Positions 26,331 through 41,094 of a stretch of 64,000 bases of DNA are shown here, piece by piece (position 1 is the stretch's first letter; the number at the start of each line of letters is the position of its first letter). Origin of the DNA: Oxyruncus cristatus (taxonomy: Eukaryota > Chordata > Aves > Passeriformes > Cotingidae); assembly GCA_013399855.1 (NCBI GenBank), contig VXAY01002132.1, forward strand, positions 1,510,752 to 1,574,751. The letters are read 5' to 3'. A model generated the notes under the pieces. That model was given only the letters and a program-made list of their open reading frames with translations. It had not been told where the DNA came from and did not search any database. The position numbers and the translations under genes are program-made.

Positions 26331-29300
26331 TATAAATGCAGGCTTCTAAATCAACAGGAAATTCAAACCGTGTCCGTGCTCCTTCCTTTATTTCCTGGTA
26401 TTGGATATGAGCATTTCAAAAAGTACCCAAAAGGCCCCCAAAGCATTGACAGCTGTGTCTGGCAGCACCTCAGCAATTCAGAAGTGCCTATAGCTGGCTG
26501 GAGACAGGCAAGTAAAAGGAGAGCACGTCATGCTCCAAAAATTTAGTATTATAAGGAATAAGCTGTTTTGGTAAGAAAAAGTAGCAGCGCTATTTAAGAG
26601 AGTCTTTCCCCATTTATCTCCCAGAAGCCGGCCAAGGATACATTATCCGGCAGTCCCTGTGATATTCCACAGGGAGGGGAAAGGCAATAATAGTTCTGTG
26701 GAGTAAGAACAACTGGAAAACTATCTCAGAAATATAATGAAAAGAGCTGTTCTGTGTCATTCCTTTACAATGTATGCTCTCCTTGACTGACGCGAATCCC
26801 AAATGAAAGTGGGCACACTGAAGGGACAGACTCTAAAAGAAGGAACTATTCAATCCAGACCAGGGAGGAAAATCAAATAGACAAGAAAACAAACTCACAC
26901 TACAGGTTACATTAAATGCATTAAAAGAAACAAAACTCAACAGTGCTTCCTCAAAACAACCACTTAGCACAAATATCACAGCCTGACATTAACAGTAACT
27001 ATGGAGAAGTGTAACTAAATACTTCACACCGTTAAAATAATTTTTAAATATCTTTAAGAGCCAAATATGTTTGTTTTGAAACACCACACTGACTTCAAGA
27101 GCTACGATGACATTTCCAGTCCTTTTATAAAAGGTGCTCTCCTTGAAGATTTAACAATTCCCATGGAACTACCAAGAGGCAATTCCTAACAGGTTTTTAA
27201 ACAAGGCAAGATCTGATGGTTGTCTTTAAACACATGATTAAAATTGAGCAGTGCAAACAAACCAGGCCTGTGCACACACTCCTCACTGACAGCAACTGCA
27301 CACAGGATGATCCAGAAATGTATTTTTTAACCCAAGATGCCCCACATCAGACTAGGGAAGAAACGACAGCTCATTTCAAGAGTGAAATCCCGTTTCTGAC
27401 TCATGGTGTTCCAACACTTGTCCATTTCCAGGGTACAAAGATCCACCCATCCTAAAGGTAGTTATTTAATTAAGTCAGTTTGCCAAAAGTTTCGAAGAGC
27501 ACTCGTTTTGTGTTTGTTTCCAAAAATCCCCTTAAAGGAGCAGCCATGCAGCCAGGACAGCAAAATGTTGCAGTCACTCCAAGAACACAAAACCCTTCCA
27601 CCACCCAAACCAGCAGCATCTCAGACTGCTAAATAATGTATTTATTACTATCTTTTAGAAATATATTTCATAGTTTCTTTGGCAAAGATGTCCCTATATT
27701 TAATGTGCTGTATTTTCATTGTGGTTCATTCTAAAAAAAAAAAAAAAAGAAAAAAAAAGTACAACTAACACAGGACACTTACTTCCCAAACCTAAAGCAG
27801 ATTTGTACATACAGACACCAAAGAACAAAAGCATCATTTTGGGGCTTGAGCACCAGGAGTTCAACAATCGTCTCAAGTCCCCATTCATCTAAATCTCAGT
27901 TTTGCAAAGTATTTCTGGCCTTAGCATTAAAGCCACTGCATGGGTGACATACAAACAGTTAAAACACAAGCAATAAGCTTAGTGTGCCACTTCCCTTCAC
28001 AGCCACAGTAATTTCTGGCGTAAATGAAAATACTCGTCATTGTAGTAGCAGAAGGAGTAGGATGAGGAGGAGAAACGAGCACAGTTACAGTAAACTGCCT
28101 ACTGATGTCACACACAAACAGACTTCAGCTTCCAAACAAAAACCAACAGGTATTTCCTCCAAACATTCACAGGAAGAAAGAAAAATGCCATTATAATTTG
28201 CCATTGCTTATACTCAGCCCTACAGAGTAAAGTAGCAACTGTGGCCATAAGAATTCAGGATTATTTTTTGAGATGTGGGGGAAACCATGTATTAAAACAC
28301 CTTATCTAGTTTAAAAATCAATCAAGATGAATAACCTGGCCACTACAAAGTAGACCTGGGTGTGCTCTGTGTAACCTCTTGGATTGAAATTTTAGCCCCC
28401 TATGGAAGTGAGGGAATTTCAAAATTCCAAAGTGCACCTTTCCAACATAATGTTATTTTCTGCCTGATGGTTGAAGTGTCCCATTTCCTTCAACGAAGTG
28501 TTTTCCACTTGTGGAAGTGGCAGAAGGAGAATGGCCTCCTTTCACTGCTTCCACTCCTGATCCATTTCTCAGGAAGGCTGACACAGTTTATCAAGCTCTA
28601 CGTAATTTTTCAAGTTTCCTGCATTGCCTTTTTTCTAAGGAAACAGACCACCAGCATTTAATTGTCAGACCTTAACATCACCTGCTTTGACACATTTCTG
28701 TATGTCCTTCCAACTACAGGATCCCAAATAAAATCACAGCTCACTATTAGCACAAATATTAAATTTATCTTTTAAGTAAGGGCAAGTTTTAAGGCCTGCT
28801 GAAAGGTCCTGTCATCAGAAGGGTTCCTGTAAAATCGTATCTACATGCATGATTAGATTCTATTAAGAAAATTACTATGACAAAGACATTTCCCTCTGAC
28901 TGAAGTAACCAGGCATTTTGGAACTTCTACACACCAACGTTTCAATTGGCAGGTTTTCCTTCCTCTCAACAACTGAGTCATTTTTCACCTGCGTATTAAA
29001 AAACACCAAACTATGAACAGCAGCAGGAAGATATGTGAAAGCAGTCTAAAAATTAGAAAGAAGTCATTTCACTCAGTAAGAACTTGGGAGTTTTTGTTGT
29101 TTTGATAAACCTGAAACAACACTGTAAACCTTGCTTTTAACCTGTGGCTTCCAAAAGAACTGGCGGATCTCTTCGTTTCACTTCCAAAACCTTCTTTTAG
29201 ATACACTTCTTAGGAATAAACCCCATTCCACCAACAAAGATTGACAAATTACAAGACTGTAATAATACAATTTATGGTTAATGACAAAATCCTTAATGTT

Positions 29301-32300
29301 TATGCTGTGTTACCCCAGTCAAAGATAATGGCACAATTCTACTCTGAAAAGATCCCCTAATATGTAATTTTTGCCAGCTGGATGATAAGCCAATGCAAGT
29401 TCACAGAGAGGCTTTTTAATTGCCTGGGTTTGAAGCAGGAGAGGAAACCAGGCTGTGGTTTGTCCCCACTTAGTCTGAGCGTTCTGTTTCTTGCAGCCCT
29501 GGAGCCAAACTGAACCTTGATACCTGCCTAAGCCAAGTGACTATCGCTGCAAAGATCTTCAGTGACATTGCACAACTGCAAACGAGATTTGACTCGTGTA
29601 CTAGAAATAGGAAACAACTCCATTTCAGGTGCCAGCAGTAGTAGTTGTGGTAAATGAGCTTTTTAAGTCACCAAACCTCGCTCGATGTATCAGCACACTC
29701 ATCTGTGGAGCAGCACTTTGCACGGTCATGTTTCAAAGCAAAACTGCCGCGGAGACTTTCATTTTACTACGAGTCAGTGAGTTTTGCTGTTGTGTGTTTC
29801 TCTGTATTCGTTTCCTTCTTCTGTTTGTATCCTTGTAAAAGCACATACGTCTCTCCTCAGTAAAAAACGCTGTTCCGGTGCTTGTTACTCAACACAGAAC
29901 TGAGCGACCACGGTCACGTCTGTAACGTTATTAAGAGTCCCCTGGAACTGGGAAGCAGCACTGTTTGGAATATGACTTGGACTGGCTACTCATGTTTGCC
30001 AGAGGCATGGTCTGCTAGGAGACAGGCAGCTTGGCAGCCGAGCAAGGACAACTCCGTGGATGAGAAGCAAATTAACTGCAAGTCATGTTAAAACAATTCA
30101 GGCAGATTCAGACAGATTGAGAGTCACCAGAGAAACAAACTGCACCAGCAGTTTGCTAAAACACACAGAGCTGCAGAGGAATGAGAACAGCTTCAGCTGA
30201 CTTAATTCACAATCACCAAGCGTATCTAAAACTGGTACTCAGACCTGATCCCCCCATCTGTACTGGGGGATCTGTTTAAATAAATAGTTTGCTTTGTTAT
30301 TTCTCATCACACATTTTCCTTACCACAGATTCCTCACAGCACCGAGACAAGTAACATAACTACATACATCATGTAAGCCTTGTACCAGAATTCTTCCTCT
30401 TTAACACAGTTAATTATCTTATTAAATTGATTCAAGATTAATACCCAACACCAAACACCACTCAGTGAACAACAAAAGGGAGCAAAACTGTCAATGTGCT
30501 TGTCCAAAGCATGTGTGTTATACAGACACCAAGCCTCAAAACAACAATAACAGAATCCACTCCTTTTATAGCTCAACAATAAAAAAAAACACGAGACAAC
30601 GGGTTATTTTCTTGGTTGAACTAATAAGTGCTCTTACTGCTTTCTGAAGTTCACTTCTGGTAAGAGTTCCTCCTCCTCTCTAATCTGAACCTTCTCCTAC
30701 TGCAACATGCTAGTGCCATGTGGCTACTCTGACTAAAACTAAGTTGTAAACATGCACCGTTCAAACAAATTAGGCCAATACAGTTTAGAGAAAAAACTCT
30801 TCTGAACTCACAGGCACAAATCCAGCAGAACGGTTCTCTTTTTCCCATGTTAGTGACTGTTTTGAACCTATTCAGATCTTGATGTCAATCCTACTACTGG
30901 AACCAATTTCCAGTGGGGCCTAAATAGATACACAAAGGTAACAGAACTCACCACTTGCAAAGGGCACTTGGAACTCTGTATCTAAACTCACTGCTCCCAG
31001 ATCATCTCCTGAAATATTACACTGGAAGATCTGACAGCCAGATACACTTTTCTATCAGTTTCTCCCTGCCAGGCAGGTTCTAGTTTATAGCAATACAAAT
31101 ATTTTTCCTTTGGAGTTTTCAATAAGGTTACTCAAAATGTACAATCTTCAAAAGGCATCCCAAAAAAAACCCCCAAACAATCAAGTGATAATGCTGTAAC
31201 CTTCATAACCTGGTATGAAAATAAACAACCGTTCTCTCCTGGTCTATTTATAGATTCAGACTAAGATCTGACCAAATGATTTAATCTTTTTCTGAGGCAT
31301 ACGGAACCCAATAACGTTTGATTAAACTGCACCTTTCAGAAAGAAAAGTGAGCTTGAGGTACACTTTGAAACAAGCCCTCAGCAAGCCATGGTTTCACTG
31401 CAGTTCCACAGCAATGGCTTCTGCAGATCAGCCACACACAACTGCAGGATTTTTCCCTAAGTTTCTGCTGCTGGGTACCAGCATCTCCTTACTGGAGTGC
31501 TACAGCTCTGAAGTTACTGCGGAAAAGGTGATTCCTTTTGCAGAATTGTATAAGGAGGCATTACAGCTTGGAAACACATGGAAGAAAACACTGGAGAGTC
31601 CTGTCCTCTCATCTGAACAGGATTTCACTACTTCTTAAGGGAAAGAGCAGAAGTACCAATGAGGTGAATCACTGCCCCACACTCTTAACAGAGTGTACAG
31701 GGAAGTCTGAGAACCATACAAAATAAATGGGAACTTTTCAATCTTTTCTTCTGACTTTCCACAGGCTTTGATAGCAGTACTGGGACAAGGGGAATGCACC
31801 TCAGCAAGAGCCTATCCAACAACTCAGCTGCAGAAACACAACTTGAAGCCACAACGAACAATAGGAAGGCTTCAAATCTCTCTCTTGGAAAAGATGAGCT
31901 CCCACAGCAACAGGAGAGTATCAGGCACAAGCACTTCCAATGAAGTGCTCATTCCTATGGAAGCAATGACCATCTGCTTAGCTTTGCTGCCGCTTATCAT
32001 GTTCGACAGCCAACAATCTTAAAAAAACAACCCTGACAAGATTTTCTAGATGGTTTGAACACATTTTCTGGACTTAATGGACTTAACAAAAACATGCTCC
32101 AACACAAAAGGACAATTCATTACTACTGGAAATGACTGTGACAAGATGATCTGTTCCTCTGCCCCCATCAAGTGATAATCATTCAAAGAAGAATCCTTCT
32201 GCTCTTTAAAGCTGATTTCTTCAAGAACTTCAACCCAGTTAACTGAAAACTATCCTTCTAGTGTCATCCAAGGGAACAGGGCCACAATGCCACAGTTGCA

Positions 32301-34653
32301 AGCAAAATTGTTACAGGAAAGAAGTCTGGCAGTGAAGAGAGCAGAAATATTCACAGCAGCACGAAAGAGAAGGTTCCTCAGAGGTTTCCAGGTGATCTCA
32401 GAAGCATAAAATCACCAATCTCTGGGCGGATCATATAAAGTCTGCTAAATCCTTTGCTCACACCTTTACAGATTGAGCAAGTATTTTATTTTAATCTCTC
32501 CAAAACATTTTTCACGATGGCAGCACCTTCTGGCCCTGTGACATTGTGAATTGGTTATTTTCCTCTCCCTTTTTCAAGTTATGGGTAAGGTTTATCCCCA
32601 CCGTGGGCTCATGCACACATGTGAACATGAGTTGCAGTTACCATACTCAGTTCAGCCTTAAAATGGCAAGTCCAGCCCCCAATTAACAATATTGGCTCAT
32701 GATGATCCAGATGAAATGAATCCCAGTTGCTTCTGAGAGCAGGTGCAGTGATCAGATTCGGGATATTCTTTTTCTCTTAGTAGAAAGAATGCTTATGAAA
32801 ACATATCACAAGGAAGAAAACCAGAAAAAGCAATGGACTTTCCTTGATTATTCATTTACTAAAAAAGACCTAGAACGAACCACCACAGAACAAGGTCTTG
32901 TCCAACAAAACAGGCCCCAAACCATGAAGGGTCATGAGTCCCACACAGTGCATATAAACACACTGAATTGAGAAAAATGGGCCACTGAGCTGTACTTGAT
33001 ACTTGAGTGAGGTTAGTCAGTGATGCACATCACTTATTTTAAATGTAATGAGAAAATTGTGGTTTTAAAAGTGCTTTTAGATTTTTTTCTTCTGCATTTG
33101 TATTTCACACCTCCTTCCTTCCCCTAGGGTATTGCTCCAGTCAGCACCTAGAGAATTTCCTTCCAGCCTTGATACAGTGTTTCAAGCACGATGGCAGCTA
33201 CATTTTAAGCCCTTGAGTCAAGTTGGGCACGTTCACTATTAGGCAGATCAGCTCTCTCATCACTTTTATTACAGCCTTTCAAATCTTTTAAGCTGTACAC
33301 ATTAAGTGGTCAACACCAGAGAACAGGAGGTGAAAAAACAAACCAACCCGCATTCTCCTCCAGCAGAAATTTCAGTTTCAGAAGAACAGACAAACTCACT
33401 GAAGTGCTTTTCTTAAAAGCTTTCCTCACAACTGGAGCATCAGTAAGAAAAAGCTAAACACACAATCATGGTTGATAATCCTATTAGGACAATAAACTGG
33501 GGGATGGGAAGAAACTGGAAAAGGATACCAATCCTCAAATGCCTACTAAGGAAATGGCAAAAATAGAGAAAGCTGCTGCTTGGCAGAAGAAAATTCAGGG
33601 AGCAAGTGTTTGTTCCAAAATGGAACCCCTAAATCTTTTTGTAAAAAGACTGAGCTCACCTGCTCTCTTACTAAGAGAAAATTAGATGTAAACAAAGTAA
33701 AACTTGCCTAAGGAAACACAATGTTTTTAAGCTTCATCTGTTCAGCAAGAGATGGAGCCCTGGAAAACACCAATCTTCCTATTTTTTGTAAGTTGGCCAA
33801 GTTTTTTAAATTGTTTTAAGTGCACCTTAACAGCACCATCATTTTATTATCTTTTCACTATTCTTTTCCAATGTATTCCTTGGTCAAACTAACTTTACTT
33901 TGCTTCTTGAATATACGTTAACTGAGAAAGTCTTGGCTGCCCTCCTGAGCTGGTGAATCCATTTGCTGCTGGAATCAGGCTGAGCCTGAAGTCCTTCAAA
34001 TATGGAATTTGTCTGAGTGTTGGCCCGTTCCTTACCCGACTGGGCTTGTTTAAAATACATCAAGACCTCACAGAACCTTTCCCACCACACTCACACAGAC
34101 TCTTGTCACATGAAGACCTTAAGTAAGTCCTTTTGCTTTGGGGTAATTCTACTCGAGCTGGTTCACACAGAAAACCAGTAGTTTCACCACACAGCTGTGC
34201 AGTGGCTAAGAAAAGCCTACTCTCAAGAACTTAAGATTTCTGTAAGTTTATAGAAATAAGCCACACAATTAGAATTTGTCACTCTTCCTACAAATTTCAA
34301 AGAAAAACAAATGAAAGGTAAGCTGACTCTCTTTCTGGGCAGACCAATCTGCTCCACACAGCAAAATTAGCTGTTTTGGAGGCTGGAGACAGCTACATCC
34401 ACTTTCAGATGCTCTGACTTTCACAGAGACCACAAGCATCTCTTCCTGAAGTAAAGGGGTCTCCTTCACTGCAGAGAGAATGCTTTTTATGTTTTTTATT
34501 AAAAAAAATAAAAATATTAACTGTACAGAACTCCACAGTGATGTCAACACCTCTTCAGGACACATGTCAAGCAACAGCATTTTTTCCACAACTCCTAACG
34601 TATCAACGAATTAACATTTACATGTTAATAATTTACACTAATAACACCTAGTG

Positions 34654-34703
34654 ATGTAGGAAAAGATAAAAGATCACAGATACATTTTTATCTTTTACTA
34701 CAT
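34654..34703. repeat. Near-perfect inverted repeat (18-bp arms)
   Basis: The left arm ATGTAGGAAAAGATAAAA (34654-34671) and the right arm TTTTATCTTTTACTACAT (34686-34703) are reverse complements except for one base, with a 14-base spacer. It lies in intron 2, about 690 bp from the exon 2 donor. It could be a hairpin in the transcript, a tiny MITE-like relic or chance in AT-rich DNA. Confidence 0.6.
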
Positions 34704-35390
34704 ATCAGAACGTGGTGGGTTTGCCATCAACATTTCAAGAAGGAACTGCACCAAAGCAACCCAGACAAGAGATAAGACACAAGGCAGGAGGAACAGCAGT
34801 CAAAACACTGCTCTAAGCAATGGACACCAAATCAGACTTCTGTCCTTCCCTTTCACAGAGCTTGCATTAGCTTGACAATCCACATGAAATTTGATGTTTA
34901 ACAAGCAGTTCCTCCATATTTAAAAAATATTTGCTGCACAGCTGCTGACAGTGGTCCTTGACAAGAGGAGCAATTGCTACACCTCTCCCTTCAATCCACA
35001 AGTGTTTCTCACAATGTTCACATTGCCTTAGAAGATGCTGTTGTCTGGCACCTAAATTGAGATCCTGCACACGAGAAATCATCTGCTGCTCCCATTCTGC
35101 AGGATTACACTACTCTTTTCTAATTCACCCTGCAAAGACACTCTCCAACTTTTAACTTCAAGGATGTCTTTTTCAACAAGTGCTTTCATTTCTGATTACA
35201 TGAGTAGTACTGCTTCAATTATCTTGCTTTCACCATATTACTGAAGCTGTGACTGAAGCTGATGGCTACAGACTCAAGAAAGCACATCCTTTAGTTCTGT
35301 ACCAGAAAAGGGTCTACTGCATTTCCTAAACACCTGTATGGAGAAAAAACAAGTGCGATAAATAGAATATATGAAATGGCATGTACATAC

Positions 35391-36103
35391 TTTAGTCATT
35401 GCTCCTGTCTGTGCTGCGTTCAGCCCGGTGTGCCCAGCCATCTGTGGAGATACTTGGGTTAAAGTCTCTGCCAGCACACTGCCTGCATTCCCCTGCATGG
35501 CAGGGGCAGAATATTGCATTCCTGCTCCCCTTCCTCTTCCAGCTGCCCCAAGAGATCCATTCATTACCTGCCCTTGTCCTTGCTGAGGCTGATTCATTAA
35601 AGTGTGAGCAGAATTACTGTTGAGAAGGCTCTGGTGTGTCTGACTGAAATTAGTATTCATACATATCCCAGGTCCAGTCTGTGATGTTGCAGGGCTGCTC
35701 GTCACCATCCCCACTTGTTTTTGTGCTTGAGAGTTCAGGGTTTGGGAGGCAGGTGTGGTAGGTCCAGAGGTGCTGGCTGCCTGCTTGGCCAGGCCTGGAG
35801 CAGACGAGTCTCCCGGGTTCAGAGGGCTCTTACCCATCGCACCCAGGTTCCCGATGTTCGCGCTGTTCGGCTGCCCTTGGACTTGACCACCAACTCCCTG
35901 CTGCACGGGGCTGCTTGAGTTCACATTGCCAATTCCTGGGTTTAAGGAAGAACCGCTGCTTCCCCTCAGAAGTTCAGAAAGTTGTTTGTGTTTGGAAGCC
36001 GCATCTGGAACGAGGTTCCCACTGCTGTTTAAAAGGCCCAGCTCGCCATTGGGGATCAGCTCATCAGGAAGATCATTTTCCAAGTCAAACAAAGATCCAA
36101 AAT
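35391..36103 (-). CDS. CREBBP: CREBBP exon 2 (receptor-interaction region)
   Basis: This 713-bp exon encodes residues 29-266. It enters in phase 1 (one base of Asp29 comes from exon 1) and leaves in phase 0. It opens DFGSLFDLENDLPDELIPN, the acidic amphipathic start of CBP/p300 proteins. It contains DAASKHKQLSELLRG, whose LSELL (residues 70-74) is the LXXLL motif of the nuclear-receptor interaction domain. The rest is Gln/Ser/Gly/Asn-rich, including QVMNGSLGAAGRGRGAGM and LTQVSPQMAGHTGLN. The acceptor is TTAACTTGTAG above 36103 and the donor GTATGT is at 35385-35390. Total length equals the human exon as I recall it, although a Gly near residue 48 is missing and a Ser near residue 56 is gained. 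The frame is intact and the wording is CBP, not p300. Confidence 0.98.
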
Positions 36104-39100
36104 CTACAAGTTAAAACAGAAACACGAATGAGAAAACATGACAAACAAGTAGCTAAAATACTTCTCTTCACTACTTTGTACTAGTGTTAACAGTGACAGG
36201 CATTCAGGTACATCTTTACCCACGACTCAAGTTGCCAGGAAGCAAGTGAGGGTCCCTGTGACACGAACTCCAGAGCCTTTCAGAGCCACTGTTGGTACCC
36301 ACTGTGCACACACAACCATACAGGGAAGAAAGAGCACTGGCCAACAAGCAGTTTTTCGGCAAGACTTGACAAAACAAAGCTTAAGAAAACTAAGGTGGCA
36401 AGAATACAATGATCTGACTCTTAATTCCCCTTGTTTTGGTTAAAAGATGACAGCGGAAACAACGATAGATTTTGTCATATTGATCTACTCTCCCAAAAGA
36501 CCCATTACATCACCTCTTCTGACCTCCTCTGTAATCCCAAGCCATTGAATTTCACCCAGCAATCCTCCCTCAATCCTGTCATTCATGTGTGCACCTGGCC
36601 AAAGAACACCTTCCAGCTCGGCTTCAACGTTTCACCAAAACACAACAACTACTCCTTCAGCAGTTTGATCCCAGTCTCACATACAAACACGCTTAAGATC
36701 AGTTTCTGCTCATTGATTTCTACCATGATCCACTACTTCAGAAGATCCCAAAATGCACTCAGCATTTTCTCCTTGTAATGCCTCTTGAATCAAGGCACTG
36801 CTTGATTCCCCAACGGCTCAAATAATTCAAATTGCTTTGTAAGTGCCCAGCCCTCATTTATCATGCCCAGTATTGACAGAGGTAATCCACACACTCTCCA
36901 GATGAGCAAAATAAATCAATCAAATCTTCATGGAGCCACTTGAAGGAAAAGCTCTGTCTGGCTGGAACATGCAGACTAATAAAAGAGTGGCAGGGCTTTT
37001 TTTTTTTCCTCCTTTAAGGAGCAACTCAGGTTCACTAAAATACTTTTTTACACCTCATAAGCAGCATCTGTGCAATAAGGTTATTTTGGTATGTAACTAT
37101 AAAATAAAAAGTTCCTTCACTGTATATAGGTACTTCCATGTAAAAATAAAAGTTATATATTTGAAGACATAAGAACAAGCACAAACAACATTAATAAACA
37201 TCTACACAGACCAGCCACAGTTCACCAGAGTAGCTGTTAAAAAATACAGCTTATCTCAGAAGATTTTTCCAGTCCAGGGATGTGATCTAAAACACCCACT
37301 TCCCACTATAACATAAGTGTGTGAAAATTCTATTTTGCCCCCTCCCCAAAACAGCCCTGACAAACTCCTGTCCCTCACAGTGAGCAACAGACAAACCACA
37401 TTTTTTCCAGGTTATAGCAAAAAAAAGATCTTTACTAAAGAAGGGCATTCCAAAAGCTTCATTGTTTTAAACTTTAATTCACTCTTCAACCACAAGAAGC
37501 TGGTGCAAGACCCAGGCTGCAAAAATTATGTAAGATGGTTCACGGAAAAGAAACAACAAACCCCAGACAATACATGACCCGTATCACAAAGCAGGGAAGC
37601 ATAACAACAAATCTCAGTACACTTAAATACCACGCATTTTATCAGCACGTGAATCTCCAATTCAACGTAACTGAAGGAGAATGAGTAGAAATGTTCAGCT
37701 TTACAGTAACCAGTGACTTACATCAACAGTCACAGTAAACACAGGCAAAAATGTTAAGCTCTGCCTATTCTGAAGGCTCACAGCAGCACGTCCTTCAGGG
37801 GCCCGCACCTTGCCATCAGCGCCTACTGAAGTCAACAATCCCTCCAGGACTGCACCAAGTTGGCTGTGACAAGATACGCCCCTGGCTCTGAACAGACCCC
37901 TTGCTCCCTTCCAAGCTGGCAAGTAACAAGTTAATATTTTAGTTAGCAAGGTTCATTAAAGTATTTTTAATTTCTCTTACTTGCTGCCTTTCCTTTCAGG
38001 TGTTTATAGTTCACCTTTTCAGCTTGCCTTCTACAGAAATTCCTGCTATACCTTCAGCTCCGTTCCAGCCTGCAATTGCTTCATCCCTCCTCTTTCCCAC
38101 CCCACCACTCCTCACTGACTGTGCTGCAGTTTGTCTCTCCCCATACATTTTGCTTCTACTTTCCTTCTTCCAAGATTTCCCCATTTTTAACCATCTCTCA
38201 CCAGTCCTGATGAAAAACCCATTGGCTGTTTGGGGCCCAGCCCACTTTGTCCACAGGTGAGTCCCTGGTAGGTGCAGCTCCTTGCGGCACAGCCTGGAAT
38301 GTGGGAAGGCTCTGCCATCCTGGAATGCTGGGAGGCTCTTCCAGGGACGGCAGCTGCAGCTGGAGCTCGACCAAAGTCATCTGCCCATGTGTCACCGAGG
38401 GTGGGACAGGGACCACGGCTGAGGCTTTGCCTTTGTTAAACCGCCCTCATCATCCCTCCCCGCTCTAAGTTCAGGCTTCACAGCACTCCTTCAGACAACT
38501 TCCCAAAATCCCACGGAAAGGTGTTTTTCCAAGCTTCTGCACCAAAACTGTTAGTGTTTCATCAACAAGAGATGTGTGTGCAGGCAGGGACAGGGGGGTG
38601 ACAAAATGTGGAGGGGGAAGATTCTGCTGTTGCTTAAAGGGAAGTATTTTCCAGCTGTATTTCCAAATGAGATGCCGGAGTAGAAATGCTCAATTTTTTT
38701 TTTTTTTTTTTGCTTGGCTGGCTGGACTCTCTCAGTCTTGCCAGAGCCAAGGACTGGAAATGTTTTTGCAGTTTACAAAAAGAGTGAAGAAAGCATTTGG
38801 GAATACAGCCTCTTAAAACCTGAAATAATCTACCGCTCCTAAGCTCCTGTAAGAATGCTGTACATTAAGGTTAGGCATGGAAAACGTACAGCTCTGCCAG
38901 AAGGAAAATAAAATGCAGGTAAACAACTTAGCACAGCAGTTGTGTAAAAATTCACCGAGAATTCAAATGTTCACACAATGATTAATCGTCGTTTTTTATA
39001 TTTAATCAGAGCCATGTACATTAAAAACACCAACACAAGGCACATTTTACGACAGTTATAAAATACAACAGAAAACAAAAAACCTACTTGAGCACGTCTG

Positions 39101-41094
39101 CAACAAATCCATAAAGATAAGAGATTGTCTTGGCAGTTATAAAAAAAAAAATAAATATATTTACACACATATAAAAACCTGCCATAATAAGAACACGGCC
39201 TATTTCTACTGACAGAAAAATGAAAAGGAACTGCAGTCCCTCCATCCTCATGAGAAGAACATAACTGATCCCATTCTCAATGCTTCAACTATTTCTCAAA
39301 GGCAGCTACCAAGAGCCTAAAAATCGAGGCATGCCTTTGCCTTACATCCAGTTACCCGAAGCAATGCCCAGGAAACACCTCTGCTGAGGAGTCCCACTGC
39401 AACCAGCGAGCTCTGTAGCTGCTCCTTCTCTCCAAACTCCTGCTCTCTAAGCACACAGCAGAGCAGGAAAAGTGATCTGGATTTCAAAGGAGAACAGATT
39501 CCCTGAACTCATAAGGCACGTACCTCTAATTCAGCGCTCAGGAAGCAGCAGAGCTGACTAAGGCTGTGGAGAATCACCTCGTAGTCTCTTGTCTCTTAAC
39601 ACAGCACTTTTGATCCTAAACCTCGCACACTTTCATTACCTCTGTTACATAAACCCAAGCATCCTCACCAAAGAACACAGATGACATGTTTTTCGGAAGG
39701 CATGGAAAAAGCACTAGGCAACTACCACCCCCCCACTCTTTCCAAAAGGCTCCTTCTCCAATTTGAGCATCCTGCGTTCCTTGAGCAGCTATTTTCACAC
39801 ATGGAAGATAACCACACTTGAGACACTTTCTCTCCTAATTTCAGTTTTATGAGCTTAAATGTCACAGTTTTCTGCCTTCCTGGACAACACTTTCAGAAAT
39901 CAGAATAAAAAAAGATGTTCTGTTTCCTTGTAAGTCTTTTGAGAACAAAAAAACCCCAAACTGTGAGGCATCCTCAAGGTAGAACATTCTCATCTCTATG
40001 ATTGTGACTGTTATTGGGACACTTTCTTAATATATACAGTCAATCAATTAAATTGTTTCAATGTCACCATTTTTAACTCTTTAGCTGAGCCTGGAGAGGT
40101 GACAAACATTCTAAGGTGTTTAGTTACGTGACTTATTATCTCACCTAGCAAGCAGGAGGAGAACTATCAAATTCAGTCTCATTTATTTACTGCACAATCT
40201 CTGCTTGAAACGTGACTGGGAGTTTTTCTGTCACAACCTGACTGCCCATGCACAGAGCAGGCACTGGAGTCACACTGCAGTCCAGCACACAGGCAGTATT
40301 TTCACCGTGCCTTTCTTTCATGCCAACATAGCTGTTACATTTCAGTGAGCCCAATTTTGTTTTGTAAGGCCTCTTTCAATCACGCCAGACCCCAGCAGAC
40401 AAAGCCTCAACAGTTCAGAGCTCCAGCCATTCCCTAAAATTTGCTGTCAGGTAGCTCCTCTCAATAGCCACACTGTTTGGTGCAGTCAGCAATTACCACC
40501 TCCATTCCAGCCTCCTTTCGAGGTTTGAGGACTCTGTAATTTATTGTTTCATAAAAGAAAATTACAGCATTTAATGTTTTAGAGCAATTAAACAATGAGT
40601 TAATGGAAAATACAAAATTTACAGTAAGGAAATTTTACATTAGTGTCTTTACCTAACAAGGCACAGAAAGATTGTGATGCATCTGACCTTGACTGTCAGC
40701 AGAGCAGCGACACTTCTTCAGAACATGATGTTTAACAACGTGGTTGAAAATGATGGTGATGAGGGACCTGCCTGGCTCAAGGAGACCCAGCTGGGTGCAG
40801 GGTAGTAAGGGGGAACGAGAGATCCAGCAGCGGGGATCTGGGTGAGTCCCAACAACTGATGGCTTGCTTAATAAGAGATGTGACTATTTAACTGAAATTT
40901 CTTCCTGCCTGATTGATTGAACTATTTGCATTTGGGATGAGAAAGGAATACGGTCTGGTTTGCTCATTCCTAAGTCAGTGGACTGGTCAAAATTTAAATA
41001 TGTTGATACGTGGAAACGAGCCTGACCTTTTGGAATTCTTGGTACTTGCCTCTAGGAAACTCATTGGAATCATTATCACAGCACTCTCTCGCTC

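Larger units (their letters stand above)
12423..35390 (-). other. CREBBP: CREBBP intron 2
   Basis: This 22,968-bp phase-0 intron is the longest in the window. It carries an A-rich tract (12480-12510), a CR1 at 13211-13575, a non-LTR retrotransposon tail at 20560-20835, an ERV remnant at about 20880-22610, a CR1 at 26085-26330 and an inverted repeat at 34654-34703. The remaining stretches (13.6-20.5, 22.7-26.0 and 26.4-35.3 kb) are AT-rich, with no exon, RNA gene or repeat that I can name. Confidence 0.85.

Noticed and set aside
31318..31638. Plus-strand open frame of about 106 codons in intron 2
   Set aside because: No recognisable motif, no splice or promoter context; within the range expected by chance.
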